Shown piece by piece: positions 11,488 to 23,960 of a stretch of 64,000 bases of DNA. Under the pieces are notes generated by a model. It made no database searches. It was given only the letters and a program-made list of their open reading frames with translations, and was not told where the DNA came from. The translations under genes and the position numbers were made by a program. Position 1 is the stretch's first letter. Each line of letters opens with the position of its first letter. Source of the stretch: Pezicula radicicola (taxonomy: Eukaryota; Ascomycota; Leotiomycetes; Helotiales; Dermateaceae); contig PDUO01000054.1 of the NCBI GenBank assembly GCA_003008705.1, positions 66,160 to 130,159 on the forward strand, read 5' to 3'.

Positions 11488-13310
11488 TTAAAGGGTAACA
11501 TAACTGAATACTCGCTTATACATTGGTTGACTATAATAGGCATCGAAAAAGGCGATGTCCTCTTTTGTCAACGGCCTGCGCCCACTCTGAAGGTCGGCCT
11601 TAGCTGGATCGACAATTTCGGTCTTATAGATGATTTTGTAACCAAAATACAGGACGATAAACAGAGGAATGCAGAGAAAGGCTTCGAAAAAGGTGCTCGC
11701 CGCTGTGGGGGCGTCGATCGGGAAGAGCGATATATAGAATGTAGAACAGATAACGAAGACACCGCTCACAAAGAGAAAGACGCTGCCAAGCGGATAGGAG
11801 TTGTTGCGATAGGCGTATTTAAGTGTCAAGGGGTTGTCATTTTGGACCTTAAAGGCCTTTCGCATCCTCCAGTTGGTGATGGCAATAGCAAGATAGGCAA
11901 TAAAATAAACGGTGGAACCGACGGAGCTAAACCACGTAAAATTAACGCCGCCGGTATTTGAGCAATTGATATAGGTAAGGACTGTTGCCAGGAGAGCGGA
12001 GAATAGGAGGGAAGCATAGGGCCGACCTTTCTTATCAACACGACCAAAGACTTTGGGGAATAAACCCATTCTCGCCATGGAAGTCCCCATTCGGGAGGTG
12101 AGATACAGTGACTCGGCTCCAATAGCGCAGAGACCTATTAGCACCACAACATTCACGAGATCAGGAAGACCTTTGATGCCAGCATTGTCCATGGCAATAA
12201 CGAATGGCGAAGCGGCAAGATTGGAGACTCCAAGAAGACGAGGTTCTGTGTAAGGCACCAGAAGCGTGATGAATATAACCGCAGATCCAAAGAAAAGGAA
12301 GAGCCGAGCTGCTAAGTTATTGACGGCACGGGGAAGATTCCAGCGGGGCAATTTCGCTTCGCCATTTGTGATCCCTAGGAGTTCCTGACCGCCACAAGAG
12401 AACGCAGCCAGGAGGAAACATTGAGCAATACCCTAGATGTTCTTAGTCCTTATTTTCAGACACAAGGTAGATTGGTCATCTAGAAAGCATACCTTGAAAC
12501 CGTGGGGAAATGCAGGAAGCTCGGTATAGTTTTGAGCATGATGGGTAGTCCCAGTCGGACCGGCACCTGCAAGCATGGCAATGCATGCGAAGATGATGAT
12601 GAACATTAAGATTACCTTTACACACGCCGTGATGAACTCAAACTCGGCAAACCATCGGTTTGGCAAGAAGTGTACACTGAACACCACCGCCAAGTAGATA
12701 GTCATACAAGCGGCCGTCGGGAGTGTAGTCGTCCAGTATGAGAGAATGAGATGGAACACAGCCCCTTCGGCAGCCAGAGTTGTGTGCCACGCAAACCATT
12801 CACAGGCACCTAATGATGATATGAGCAAAAACACTTAGCAGCTGGCTACTCGCGATTTGAACCACACATACCAATTGCAAAGCCCAAGGCTGGGTCAACA
12901 AATCGAGCTGCATGGTCGATGAAAGCGCCAGATGTAGGAAAGATGACACAGGCCTCGGACATGACTTGCATGTTAACCCATGCCTGGGTGCAGATGAGGC
13001 CCCATCCTAGGAACATGCCAGGGTAACTGCCATAACGGAGAGCCTGGTGCTCACGTTAATATGAAGGGTCCAACCAAAAGGAGAGATGGACAATAGTAAC
13101 CTTGCCAGTGCCAATAAAAATACCTGACCCAATGCTACCGCCAAGACCGATCATCTGAATATGACGAGATTTAAAGGTGCGCTTCAAATGGTTGGTGTGT
13201 CCCGAGAGGCACTCAGAAGCATACTCAGTCACCTGTCCGACCTCGACACTGAGAACTTCGTTACCGTCCGTCACAACGCCATCCAGTTTGCCATTGACTT
13301 TCTCGTCCAT
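11488..13310 (-). CDS. Amino-acid permease (APC superfamily, fungal YAT/AAT type)
   Basis: Four exons (13310-13101, 13043-12872, 12809-12493, 12432-11488) with introns of 57, 62 and 60 bp splice into an intact 547-residue protein. The N-terminal family signature is present: KRTFKSRHIQMIGLGGSIGS continuing GIFIGTGKALRYGSYPG. About twelve hydrophobic segments follow, including ARFVDPALGFAIGACEWFAW and the ESLYLTSRMGTSMARMG loop typical of plasma-membrane amino-acid:proton symporters. The C-terminus is cytosolic and ends KRVFSYVTL. Substrate specificity cannot be read from sequence. It is divergent from the reductase gene at 14164 across an 853 bp shared promoter. Confidence 0.93.
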
Positions 13311-14163
13311 CGTAGTCAGAGATAATGGAGGTTGAGCAGCCTCTATTGAGAAAAAGGGCCGGATTGAGCTATATCAATTCAGGTGCAAATTTTCTACGAG
13401 TTGTATTTGGAGCACGAGATCGACCTGAACGGTGATAATATATGCTCCTGACCGACATGTCAACTAGAGACAGTACCAGATAGCAGACATGGATCACTTA
13501 TCTCTGATGTTGGAGTTATTATCATAGCTGGATACTTCGGCAGGTGTCTGCGATGTCGTTGACTATTGACAGTGCTCTCACGTCTGGACCTCATTTCGAG
13601 GCTGATAAGGACAAGGACAACAGTAACTAGATTAATCCAGTACTGGGACATAGTCTTATCAGCTTGATGATTTTCTATAATGTGGTCTAGTAAGTTGAGG
13701 CAACGACAACTCGAAGGGCGAACTACATCTGCGACCTGTCTGAGATATGCTAGGATTACCCCAAGATAGTACTGAAAGCTACAGGATAGTCTTGTGGGCT
13801 GTATCTCAAAAGTGGGATGAAGAAAGGTGATTGAGAACCTCAGCGGCAAGGAACCGTCGGGGTTAACGGTGCTCTCCCACGTCGCTTCGCATTAAAGTGT
13901 CTCAGGGTGGAGGCGAGGGAGGCTACTACGGTATACCCACCAAGCTGATCGATCCCATGCTTTATAAGCGTCGCTGTCAGTTGTCGCAGTTGCTATCGCT
14001 AATCGTCGGTCTTCGCTAAGCATTCGCCTGGCAGGAGAGCGACCCAACGATTATCGCTGCCATAAATGAAGGTCATTTTCTGTGATCTTACTTATCGTGT
14101 ACTCTCTGAACTTCAGTCTCATAGAACTTCACCCCCTCTGAGTTCTCTCTGCTATAGAATACT
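13311..14163. other. Divergent promoter region, permease / reductase
   Basis: This 853 bp stretch lies between two outward-facing genes and has no gene of its own. Co-regulation of the pair is possible but no operator was identified. Confidence 0.45.
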
Positions 14164-15325
14164 ATGTCAAACAAAGCAAATGTCCTTCTTGTCGGGAGTG
14201 GGGGCGTCGGCACCATGGCCGCGTATAACCTCGAGGTGGGTGGCCGGGCCAGCGTCTCTGCTGTATTGCGCTCCAACTATGCAACCGTGAACGAGCATGG
14301 TTTCAATATCAATTCCATAGATCATGGTGATCACAAAAGATGGAAGCCGACGAGAAGTAAGTCCATTACCTGAGTAGTTTCATAGGGCTGATCTGAACTG
14401 CGTTTAAGTCGTGAACACTGTTCCCAATGTAGCTCATGACAACCTTCCACCATTCGACTTTGTGGTCGTCACCACAAAGAACTGTCCGGATATTAGTCCG
14501 ACAGTTCCTGAGATCATTGCACCTGCGGTGACCGAAGGTCACACTATTATCGTCCTCGTGCAGAATGGACTCAACATTGAGAAACCCTTGATCTCAGCTT
14601 TTCCCAAAAATATTATTCTGTCGGGTGTATCTCTTATCGGGACCGCAGAGAAGGGACATGGTAATATCATTCATGACGACCACGATATTTTGATTGTCGA
14701 ACCATTCGATAACCCCAATGTATCAGCCGAAGCTGCGCTTGCTGCCGCCAAGGAATTTACTGACATCTACAACGCCTCGAACAAGGTGGACTGTGAGCTG
14801 AATGAGAATGTAGGCTTTGTGAGATGGAGGAAACTTGTCTACAATGCTTGCTATAATCCCATCGCCACGATCACTAGGATGGACACCACTCGCATGAGGA
14901 TCGCTAAGACTCCCATTGATGACCTGATCCGACCAGCCATGTGGGAAGTATGGAAAACGGCCAAAGCAGCAGGTTATCAATTGCCGGATGACCAAGTTGA
15001 GAAGACGGTCGAGGCTGATCCGTTCGATGTATGGTGCAAGCCGAGTATGTTGCAGGATGCTTTGAAGGTATGTTATGATCTACCTCTCACTACCACAGAC
15101 GGCCATCCATTATGTGTACAGGTCATCTAAACAATACCTATCCAAATCTAGGGAAATTTTATCGAATATATGAATCTTGTTGGCGAGCCCATCCATGAGG
15201 CAGAGAAGTTGAATATTCCTACGCCGACCTTAAAGGTCATCTATGGGTTCTGCAGAGCGCTGCAGTGGCAGGTAAAGGAATCAAAGGGCCTGGTTGTGCT
15301 TCCATCAGGTGCTCCTCCACCGTAA
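14164..15325 (+). CDS. 2-dehydropantoate 2-reductase-like (ApbA/PanE family)
   Basis: Exons 14164-14356, 14409-15067 and 15152-15325 give 341 residues with introns of 52 and 84 bp. The N-terminal Rossmann fold starts ANVLLVGSGGVGTMAAYNLE (GxGGVG nucleotide-binding loop). DFVVVTTKNCPD and IVLVQNGLNIE follow. The C-terminal ApbA domain shows the WRKLVYNACYNPIATIT block with conserved Lys and Asn. Family members reduce 2-oxo acids with NADPH; ketopantoate reduction for CoA synthesis is the classic role, but fungi carry many paralogues acting on other oxo-acids. Given the neighbours (permease, hydroxyacid oxidase), a catabolic role is equally likely (inference). Confidence 0.9.
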
Positions 15326-16201
15326 GAGATCATTGCGGAGTATATTTTTGTCGTTAGATGTGAGCATTTTGAACAGATACCAGGCTGTAGAACTATAGGG
15401 TTTATGACTTCAACCATATGTATCATCAAGCAACAATGAAATGTCTCAATCTAAGTCTCCTCCACCGGCACTTGATCGTATAAGCTGTAGAGTGGAAACC
15501 CCCGAAAAATCCGTCTCTTCGTTGAACAAAAAAAAGGTTTCAAGACAGTATAAAGTCCACAACAGCGTAGAGGGCCTTGAACCGAATTTCACATACTTAA
15601 TACATAGTAGTAGGGGCGTACGCTTGATTCACAGCGGATATTAGGGTGCTTCTAGTAAAATTTGGTTTTCTAACACCGGATGCAGACCAGCCGAAGAAGC
15701 ATGTGCGCGCTCGTTCAGGAGAAAGGAATACGAGGTAGCATGTAGCCTTACAGTCACTCCGATCCCTAGCTGCCTTAGTAGGCCCCCAAAAGGCTAAATG
15801 TATGTCTTGGTGGCAGATGGTGGGAATGAGTTACCGTATACCAAAAGCTTATAAATTTTCCCTGTACTTCTATAATTCAATCAACTCGAGAGGTCACAGT
15901 GATCTAGAGCAACGAAGAGAGTTAACTTGAGTAGTTAGTGATTAGTCCTTTTATTTCTCAAATTGGCACAGCGGGTAGCTTTCAAGTTTGTTTATTGAAA
16001 CTAATTATATTGGTGTTTATTCTGACGTCCAATTTTACCCAATTCTGCATAGACCAAAGGGAAATAATAACAGTACCATACTACTTCCCGTTATACTCTA
16101 TCTAATACCTGATTGTCAACGTTAATTTACCATGAGGAGACAATCATATTGCGAGCTTGCCGCCTCACAGTCCGTAATTAGCTTTCTGCCTCTCCATTTC
16201 G
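15326..16201. other. Convergent intergenic region
   Basis: This 876 bp stretch lies between the 3' ends of the reductase and the MFS transporter. A few short ORFs have no recognisable similarity. No repeat or RNA gene was seen. Confidence 0.4.
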
Positions 16202-18170
16202 CTATCCATCTTCCCTCATCACATCCATTTGAATTTGTTTCTGCTCCGATAAATATTGACAAAATTTACTCATCGCCCGAATCCTGGGCCCGTAATAAAT
16301 GAGAGCAAATGGGATGACGACCAAGGCGAGGCTCAGAAAACCTAGTACAGAGGTGGCCCAACTGACTCCCAGACTTCTGTATAATGGCTTGGCGGCCAAA
16401 GGCAATGTGGCTCCGATGATGCTGCGCGCGAAACATGAGGCTGCCAGGGCACTAGCAGCGAAGATTTCATAACAATCGACGAGGTAATTGAGCAAAGCTG
16501 TGAAGATGCAAAGGTACCCGAAGCCAAAGAACAAGCCAGACATGCAAGGCACAGCCCAGTGAATATCTGCACGGGCACTCCAGGCGAGCCAGAAAAGAGA
16601 GATAACACAAAAAGGTCCTCCAATGCAGGCCATAGGGAGGCGTCGAAGCTCTTCTCTCGTCGCCCAAGACTTTCCCTGTTTTTGAGCTCTTTCAAATACC
16701 GTATCGTAGTATAGAATAAAAGGTGCTGTGAGTGCAGCCCCAATACCGACTTGGATTTATCATAGTCAGCAAGGAATAACAACAGAAAGTAAGGATACGG
16801 GTTACTGAGAAGACGTACTGGGTGAAAGTGCAACGCCAGATTCTCCCTTGCTGAAATTATAAATGCCTGTTGCGATATGTTAATTTTCACAGATTTGCCT
16901 CATAGTTCAGGAGGTTTGGGGACTGACCTTCGAAAATGATTTGGTAGGCTTCAAAGAACAAGTAGAAAAAAGAATATAGAAAAGCAATATAGAGGCAATT
17001 CAAATATACAAGAGGCTCAAAGCATAACATGCTGAGGGGTCGCGTTAAAGTTGTTACAATGAACGCTTTGTTACTTCTGGTTTCCAAGTCAATTGGCGCC
17101 GCGATACTGTGATCTCCGGTAGATTTCCTTAGTTTCTGAGCTCTTTTCTTGAGAATAACAGGTCCAAACGTTTCTAATGTTGGTCAGTAGTAACGCCCAA
17201 AGGACTGTTTGGAAGGCACGGTACCTGGCATAAATATAAGGGGGACCCAAGAGCATCCAGCAAGAATTAAAGCCACCCAAAACACCCATTTCCAACCTAC
17301 GGGAGAAAGGTAGCCGGATATTATAGGGCCTCCAAGTGGACCAAACGTGGTACCCTAGCAGATCAGTCGGTCCTCAAGATGGTCAGGTCGGAATGGTGAT
17401 TTCTTACCGACATGAAAGCAACCATCGCACGGCCTCTTGCCTTTGGGTCATGGAATATATCTGCATATAGTCCCCCGATAACAGTCAATGGGACCGAGGC
17501 GCACGTACCACAGACTAAACGGAAAATGAGAAACGAAGGCCAGTTGGGAGCCAATGCACATGCGAGCGTGAAGAGAATAAAAATATTAAATGTCCAAATC
17601 ATGACGAGCCGTCGACCAACGGTCTCACTTAATGGACTGAATACCAGCGGACCAAAGACGTAACCAATGAGGTAGACAGCCACGGGCAGGTACATCTGAG
17701 CGTCTCCGGAAACATCGAAATGCATCGCGATATAGGGCATTGCATTACTAGTAATAGCGGAAGAGATGGTACTATTGAACACCAAAAGAATAGCAGTCAT
17801 AACTATGAAAAGCTTCTTGATCTGTGTACACCTATTAGAAAATGACCGAAATTTGCATGCGGGAGTCCCAAATTCTATACCGCAGACCAGTTGTTTGGGT
17901 TTCCTGGATCGTTGCGGACAAAACAGTCAATAGTTCGAGGGGCAATTGGACATGTCGGTGGCGTGTCCCTTCTATCAATGCGCCAGCCATGGTCAGAATC
18001 TTCTACGACCAAGCACGAATGCCTACTCTTAATTCTAGAGAGGTTTCCTACACGAGGACTCCTTCAGCTTCGGGAATATTCAATTAAGTGCCATGTATGA
18101 GCTTACTGGCAGACACCTCAACAGATGGTTTTCTTTCTGTACCATGGCCTCCCTCACCCTCGACTGACAT
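16202..18170 (-). CDS. MFS transporter, DHA1 (drug:H+ antiporter-1) type
   Basis: Seven exons (18170-18107, 18047-17881, 17821-17408, 17354-17225, 17173-16928, 16866-16819, 16749-16202) rebuild an intact 538-residue protein; introns are 51-69 bp. The cytosolic N-terminus carries the DHA1 hallmark NDPGNPNNWSA before TM1. TM1 is VMTAILLVFNSTISSAI, the loop motif LSETVGRRLVM follows, and GRAMVAFMSGTTFGPLGGPI spans the TM5 antiporter-type motif. FMPETFGPVILKKRAQKLRK forms the central loop and TM7-12 follow. Expected at the plasma membrane exporting small molecules. It is divergent from the FMN-dependent oxidase at 18969. The small exon 16866-16819 is supported by phase and by ALSPIGIGAALTAPF. Confidence 0.92.
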
Positions 18171-18968
18171 TGAGGTTAACTTCATTGTAAACATCACCTC
18201 TGCTGAGCCTTACGATATCTGTGTTTGGTGCAGGGAATATAAATCTGTGAGGCAAACTTCGATTGAAGTTATTAATGCATATCATTCCCTTAGCGAAATT
18301 CTGGCGGGGAGCTGGTCATCTATTTGCGGACATATTCAACGAATCGAATTTCTTTTCATTTTTTGGGGAAAAAAAGACTAAAGTGCCCGTGATAGTGGTT
18401 AAGGAAAGCCATGGCGACTGGTCACATGCACCTGTGGCCCGTGGATAGAGGCTTTGAGATGCAGGTGAATTGAGCTCCATGAAACTAGCTGACAGTGGAG
18501 TTCTGTGCAGAGGGAGAGTTCCAATCGCTTTAACCAGCCGTTAGTGTTTGCAGATTTGAGAGACTTCGGAATTTCAGAGTGTCTCGGTAGTCCGTTGTGT
18601 CCTTTGCTAATAATTCCTAATCTGCGCTTCTCGTATCAGTACAACGACAATATCAGTGGATAGATACATCTGGTTGACTCGGGTAGAGTAGCCGACAGCC
18701 AATCATGCAAAGGGCGAAAGAGTAGGTAGTAATCGTCGTGCTCGCTTATCTGCGAGTCCTCTAACATCGTGTCCACTGGCCCATTTTTGGACATCAGAGA
18801 ACTGTGGAAGGTGACAGCGAACTTAGTTTGAGTGGCATGAGCACCCCCACTTTATTCCCCTCTATTGAAGAAACATTACCCAGCTGCACCTCGACTTCTT
18901 GAACCTGTACAGACTCAAGTAGTCCTTCCAATAACCAGTCCAAGCTGTAACATTGTCCTCCACCCAAG
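18171..18968. other. Divergent promoter region, MFS / hydroxyacid oxidase
   Basis: This 798 bp gene-free interval is shared by the two outward-facing genes. Nothing beyond ordinary sequence was identified. Confidence 0.45.
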
Positions 18969-20587
18969 ATGGCGAACCGCGGCATTACCCTTGATCCTCA
19001 TATTCTCACCATCAAAGACTTGAGGGAAGCAGGCTCCAAGAAGCTGACGAAGATGTATCGAGGTACAACAGCCCGACATTTCCAAAACCTCCAGTCTGTG
19101 TCATTGCGGTGGTTAATCAACAGCTAGAGTATTTCAATGAGGGATCAATGGATCTTTTAACGTGCGATCTCTCGCATTCGTGTTATAATTCAGGGAGCTG
19201 ATTCATATAAAGGCTACGCGACAATGAGGAAGCCTATAATCGCTACAAAATCCGACCTCGAATTTTAGTCAATATTTCCAACATAGACACCTCAACGAGC
19301 ATCTTTAATACCAAGGTGTGACATCCGTGACTTTTGATTGTAGACAAACCACTAAGGTCTCCACAGGTCTCGTTCCCACTTGGATTCTCTCCCGTAGCTA
19401 TGCACAAACTTGCCCATCCAGATGGAGAAAAGGCCACATCACGCGCTGCCGCTAAAGCGGGTATCTCCATGGCCCTTTCTACTTATTCGACAGTCTCTTT
19501 GGAAGATGTCATCGCGCAAGGACAGGGCAATCCCTATGCCTTTCAAATGACCCTGTTTGAAAACCAAGACGTGACCTTGGACATGCTCCAACGAGCTGAG
19601 AGTAAACCACCCTGTCCCATCCCCCGGTGTCCAAGATTCCACTGCAAAATAGAATTCAACTAATCAAAAATATGAAGAGGCCGGCTACAAGGCTATTTTT
19701 CTCACAGTGGATGCACCTCTCCTTGGTACGCGGCTCAACGAGTTTCGCAATTCATTTGCACCACCAGAGGGCACGAGGTTCCCCAACATCATTGCGGACT
19801 CCGAGATCAGTCTGCAAGATGCTAGTAACGATGGTTTGATCAATGGTGAGACTCTACACACAGATTCAACTCTAGTTCACTAGACTGACTTCAAGTCCAG
19901 ATGGTAGTGTGGATTGGCAAAAGGCCGCATCATGGTTCAGGCAGCATACGAAGCTAGAAATTTGGCTCAAAGGCAGTTGAGTCACCAGATCTTCCACCTG
20001 CCACATTACAGTTGCTGATACTTTGATTTCAAATCTGAAGTCTACACCGCAGAAGATGTTGAGCTAGCCATTCAATATGGATTCGACGGCGTTATCATCT
20101 CAAATCACGGTGGTAGACAGCTTGACACTGTCCCTGCTAGTCTTGATGCCTTAAGAGAGTGTGGCCCAGTTGCTGCAGGTCACATTCCAATTGCCATTGA
20201 TGGCGGTATCCGGCGCGGGTCTGATATCTTTAAGGCTCTCGCTCTTGGTGCACAGCATTGCTTTGTTGGACGCATACCAATTTGGGGATTGGCCGTAAGT
20301 GAACTAAGCGCAATATCTCTTCTGCTCTTCTGTGCAACATATTTTGGAACCAGAGGCTAAAGCATATATATACAGTACAATGGCGAGCAGGGTGTGGACT
20401 TGGCGATCAACCTGCTAATGAAGGAGTTCAAGTTGACAATGGGGTTAGCGGGGTAAGATGGTCTATTTCTTATAAAATTATCCCCTAAAATCCTGCTGAA
20501 TTCTATATTAGGTGTAAGACAATTCAAGATATCAACCGTGGCCATGTCTCAATTTTGGAATCAAATGGTATTTTAAGCAAGTTATAA
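18969..20587 (+). CDS. FMN-dependent 2-hydroxyacid dehydrogenase/oxidase
   Basis: Nine exons (18969-19062, 19128-19161, 19213-19315, 19367-19601, 19678-19845, 19901-19975, 20041-20294, 20376-20452, 20512-20587) splice in phase to 371 residues. The TIM-barrel family is unmistakable: EYFNEGSMDLLTLRDNEEAY, VSFPLGFSPVAMHKLAHPDG, LSTYSTVSLEDV, YAFQM, GYKAIFLTVDAPLLGTRLNE. The active-site block GVIISNHGGRQLD holds the catalytic His and substrate Arg, and IDGGIRRGSDIFKALALGA binds the FMN phosphate. It oxidises L-2-hydroxyacids (lactate or glycolate type) to 2-oxo acids. There is no transit peptide or cytochrome b2 domain. One donor (GTTGAG at 19976) is weak. Confidence 0.92.
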
Positions 20588-21148
20588 GCTAAAGTAAGAA
20601 TAAGAGGTAATAGTAATAGGCATAAATCTAGAAATAGTATTAAAAATATTAGAATATTAGTACTACGCTATACAGTAAGCTTATATAACTTCTTAAAAGA
20701 ACTAAAATAAAATATTTATTTTATTTTAGTTTATTACTTATATTTATTATTATAACTATATAACTTTAATGTTATTAGAGCTTTAGTAGTCTTATATTTT
20801 ATCTTTTTAAGGTTCGCCTTAGCGTCCTTATAATTTTCCCTCTTGTTATTACTATTTGTTTCTCCTAATAATTCCTTAAAGGTGTTCTCCTATATACAAT
20901 TTTAGTTATAACGACGCTCTCCTTGTTTACAAAATACTATCTAGACTATCGCACAGAGGAGATTAAAGCCTTTATACATTAATTAAGTGCCTTGGAAGGC
21001 ACTAGAATTACAGCTAAAATAAGTGTAATTACCCCACAGAGTGGCTGATTCAATAATAAAATAAGGGAGCCGTAAAAATGAAACTATTCGAACAGGAGAA
21101 GGAAATCTATCTCTACCAAGAGCGCCATTAGCAGGAAATCAGAGCTAC
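20588..21148. other. AT-rich convergent spacer with relic coding-like sequence
   Basis: Strongly AT-rich. On the minus strand, around 20750-20950, a coding-like frame with two stops can be read, including ENTFKELLGETNSNNKRE and ANLKKIKYKTTKAL. No family was recognised. A perfect 8 bp palindrome arm pair lies at 20986-21003. It is probably transposon debris. Confidence 0.4.
20986..21003. repeat. Palindrome AGTGCCTTGGAAGGCACT
   Basis: An 18 bp perfect inverted repeat (8 bp arms and a GG-type centre), flanked by AATTA and AGAATT. It could be the terminal end of a decayed DNA transposon, or two ends brought together. Function is unknown. Confidence 0.5.
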
Positions 21149-22569
21149 TCAATAGTCGTATTCCCAGCAGAGATAACCGCCCTGCAAATTCATAACATCG
21201 TTAACCACAACATCAGGCAAAATATTCCAGCTACTCAGCGTAGTGCTAAGCGTTGTGTTAATCCAGCCTGATGCGGGCTCGGTTTGCGTAGTGTAACCTT
21301 GTACTTGATAGAGGCGATTAACAGGATCTACATTTTGCCAAGCAGCCCAGTTACGGTCAATGAAGCTGTGGTGGAGGAAGAAGATTGGGTCTCCGGGGGA
21401 ACTGTCGACATCGGACATAGAGCCGCCGATGCCAACGTGGCCGGCGCCATGAGGACTGAGGGTGTTAGTTATGGTTTATGTGGCAGCATGTGAGAAGATT
21501 CAGGGGTAGTGATAGGAGGGGCTGAGGGTATGAGTGAAGAAGGAGCTTACCCAGGGAAGACACACTCCCACATTTCCAAGTAGTTGTCATAGGCGTTACA
21601 TTTATCTATAGCAGCCGTGCTTACACCTAGACTCTCGGTCTCATTATAATTACGGTTGAGGCAGTGAAGCTCGTTGGTGGCCCGAGTACCTGGACCGATG
21701 TTGAGCGAGATGTTGGCGAGGATCTAGAGGAATGTCAACTTTGATCTGTGATTTTTGGTCGGAGAACTTACGCCATCTGTCACGCATGGACCTGAATTGG
21801 GGGCTATGGTGGTGTTGGTTGTGAGGATAGAACCCCAAGTGTTTGGGCTGAAGATGGGAGACTTGTGGAAGTTGCCAGCGTCGATACGCTCATCCCACCA
21901 TCTGTATTAAAATTAGATTCTGCTTCGTCTTGAGCTTTAATGATAGTGGTTGAAGAATGCATACGTCATAGGGCCAGTGTAGTTGCACTCATTTCGAGTT
22001 ACAGTCTCGTGAATATGTAAGAAGTACCTATGCCATGGGAGAAATTGTCCAACATTGTGGATAATATCTGTGAGGTTTTGGTGCACAGTTACTAAGTCCT
22101 CCCACCGGTTCTTGGAACCCAGGTTGAGCTGAGCTGGAAGATCAAAGAGACATCTCTGAGACTTGAGGTAAGAAATCTGCTCCGCGCTAGTCATATTACG
22201 CCATTCCTTCCGTGTTTTAACGGTTTCGCAGTGGGAGATAGGGGCATCGCCTATATTGGTCGCTAGTATAGTAGATGTCGTAGCGGTGGATGTGGTAGTA
22301 GTGGCGGTTACGGTTGTGATAAGAGCTGTAGGGGCGTTGTTGACATAGATAGTTATCCGACTATCGATGTTGATAATTGTATTAGAGTTAATGTAGGTGC
22401 TTATTATGACTGGATAGACGATTTCTTGAGCTTGAATTTCTACTTGAACAGGACAGGTTGATTGAATTAGTTGTCTTAGGTCGAGGATTTGATTAGGTGG
22501 GCTAGCTAGGTTCGAATTTGCGACTGTGAAGAGAGCTGCGATGACTATAGTATGAAACCTGAAGAGCAT
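21149..22569 (-). CDS. Secreted tyrosinase (type 3 copper enzyme)
   Basis: Exons 22569-21965, 21901-21772, 21723-21551 and 21455-21149 give 404 residues. I start at the Met at 22569 because a signal peptide, MLFRFHTIVIAALFTVANS, follows it; two upstream Mets (22692, 22587) would put a polar extension before it. A Thr-rich stretch (TTTTSTATTSTI) precedes the catalytic domain. CuA: VHQNLTDIIH, then NVGQFLPWHRYFLHIHE. CuB: GPHGAGHVGIGGSM, then DPIFFLHHSFIDRNWAAWQ. These supply the histidines for two coppers. It oxidises phenols to o-quinones outside the cell (melanin-like chemistry, phenol detoxification). The usual C-terminal lid extension is absent, as in short fungal secreted tyrosinases. Confidence 0.92.
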
Positions 22570-23960
22570 GATGGAAATGCACGACATGGAGACCATAGGA
22601 TTCACTAAAGACTTCTCAAAACTGCTCAGCGAGCGAGTATCAATAATCGTGAGAAATCTGTTCATGGAAAACAAAGAGACGAATATATACATATTAGAGT
22701 AAAGAAAAGGAATGCTTTAATCGCTAGAACGGGGAATGGCCGCTCAGACAGGAATGCATCATCTCTACTAGCGTGAGGTCTAATTTGACTAATAACGGCT
22801 ATCGAATTTCAACAAATCCACCTTAAGTAATTAGGGCCTTTAGCAACAAGGTTTTCCTTTATTCCTACAATTGAATACACTCTATTAGGTCTACGTCTAT
22901 ATTATTACTTAGTACATTCCTTATAATTTGGAATTGATTCTATTCCTCTTACTAAATACTATATCTCTAGTACTTAAATAATATAAACTAAAGGGAATAA
23001 TAAGCTTAAAAATATAAATTCTTTGAAAATTTTAAATTTTAAAAGTAAACTTTAATTAACTATTAATAGAAATAAAACCTTAACTAAAAGAAAAAACTTA
23101 TTTAGAATGTTAATGCTTACTACGATATTATTTATCTTTATATCTAATAGAAGTTTATTTATAACTAGTAAGTTTATTAGAAATAATACTTACTGATATA
23201 AGCCTAAGGAATATCTTAGTACCTCTAGGTTATATAGGTCTACTATATAGGGTAAATCGATCAACTAGACAACTAATTAACCTATTAATATTATATCGAT
23301 TTCTATTGGTTTTATTGATTTTATTGCTTCCGGTATATTGATTCCAACAAAGTCTCTTCGTGGAGGAAGTCGCGTGCCTTTTTGGTTTAAACCCTGAAAC
23401 TACTTTTAGCATTCGTAGTACTACGACTGCGAGTATATCCGTTTGAAAGACTACACCTTAAAGTCATTGCGTTTGACGTATAATACCTTAAAATACTACA
23501 GGATGACGTCTGAATTCCAATAGTGTAATTCCGACAATTACTGGTTATTTCGAACTTAATAGGCGATGCTAACTATACCGTTATCGTTATCGCCGAGGCG
23601 CGCTTAGCGCGTTTGTTTTTTGTTGGCGGGTGGACAGAACATCAAGCACAAACACAACACCACCAAACACCCAACACGCGACACCCAAATCCTTTCCTAA
23701 TTACATTCACAGTCAATTGTAGTATGGATATAAACACTTAGCATATCCAGTGCGCCCCATCATCCCATCCTCCCATCCATCCTCGTTTCTGCCATCGACG
23801 CGCCCTGCTCGAAGACGAAGACCGCCCCGCCGCGCACATTACATCTCGAATTTATATCTCAACCTCCTCCTCCTCCTCCTCCTCCTCCTCCTCCTCCTGC
23901 CATATACGCACCGCCGATAATCCATCTACCTATCTGGTCCTTCCTTTCGTCCCGCGCAGA
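22570..23960. other. Divergent intergenic region with AT-rich core
   Basis: Between tyrosinase and the gene at 23961. A strongly AT-rich block at about 22850-23340 probably reflects an old RIP-affected repeat. GC content recovers after 23580, where the promoter and leader of the downstream gene lie, including a CCT microsatellite. No gene was recognised. Confidence 0.45.
23863..23898 (+). repeat. (CCT)12 microsatellite in a likely 5' leader
   Basis: Twelve uninterrupted CCT units about 63 bp before the ATG at 23961. It probably lies in the 5' UTR or core promoter of that gene, where CT-rich tracts are common in filamentous fungi. Confidence 0.9.

Noticed and set aside
18969..20587. Possible pseudogene status of the hydroxyacid oxidase
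   Set aside because: Raw frames look broken, but nine exons splice in phase to a complete enzyme with all catalytic motifs.
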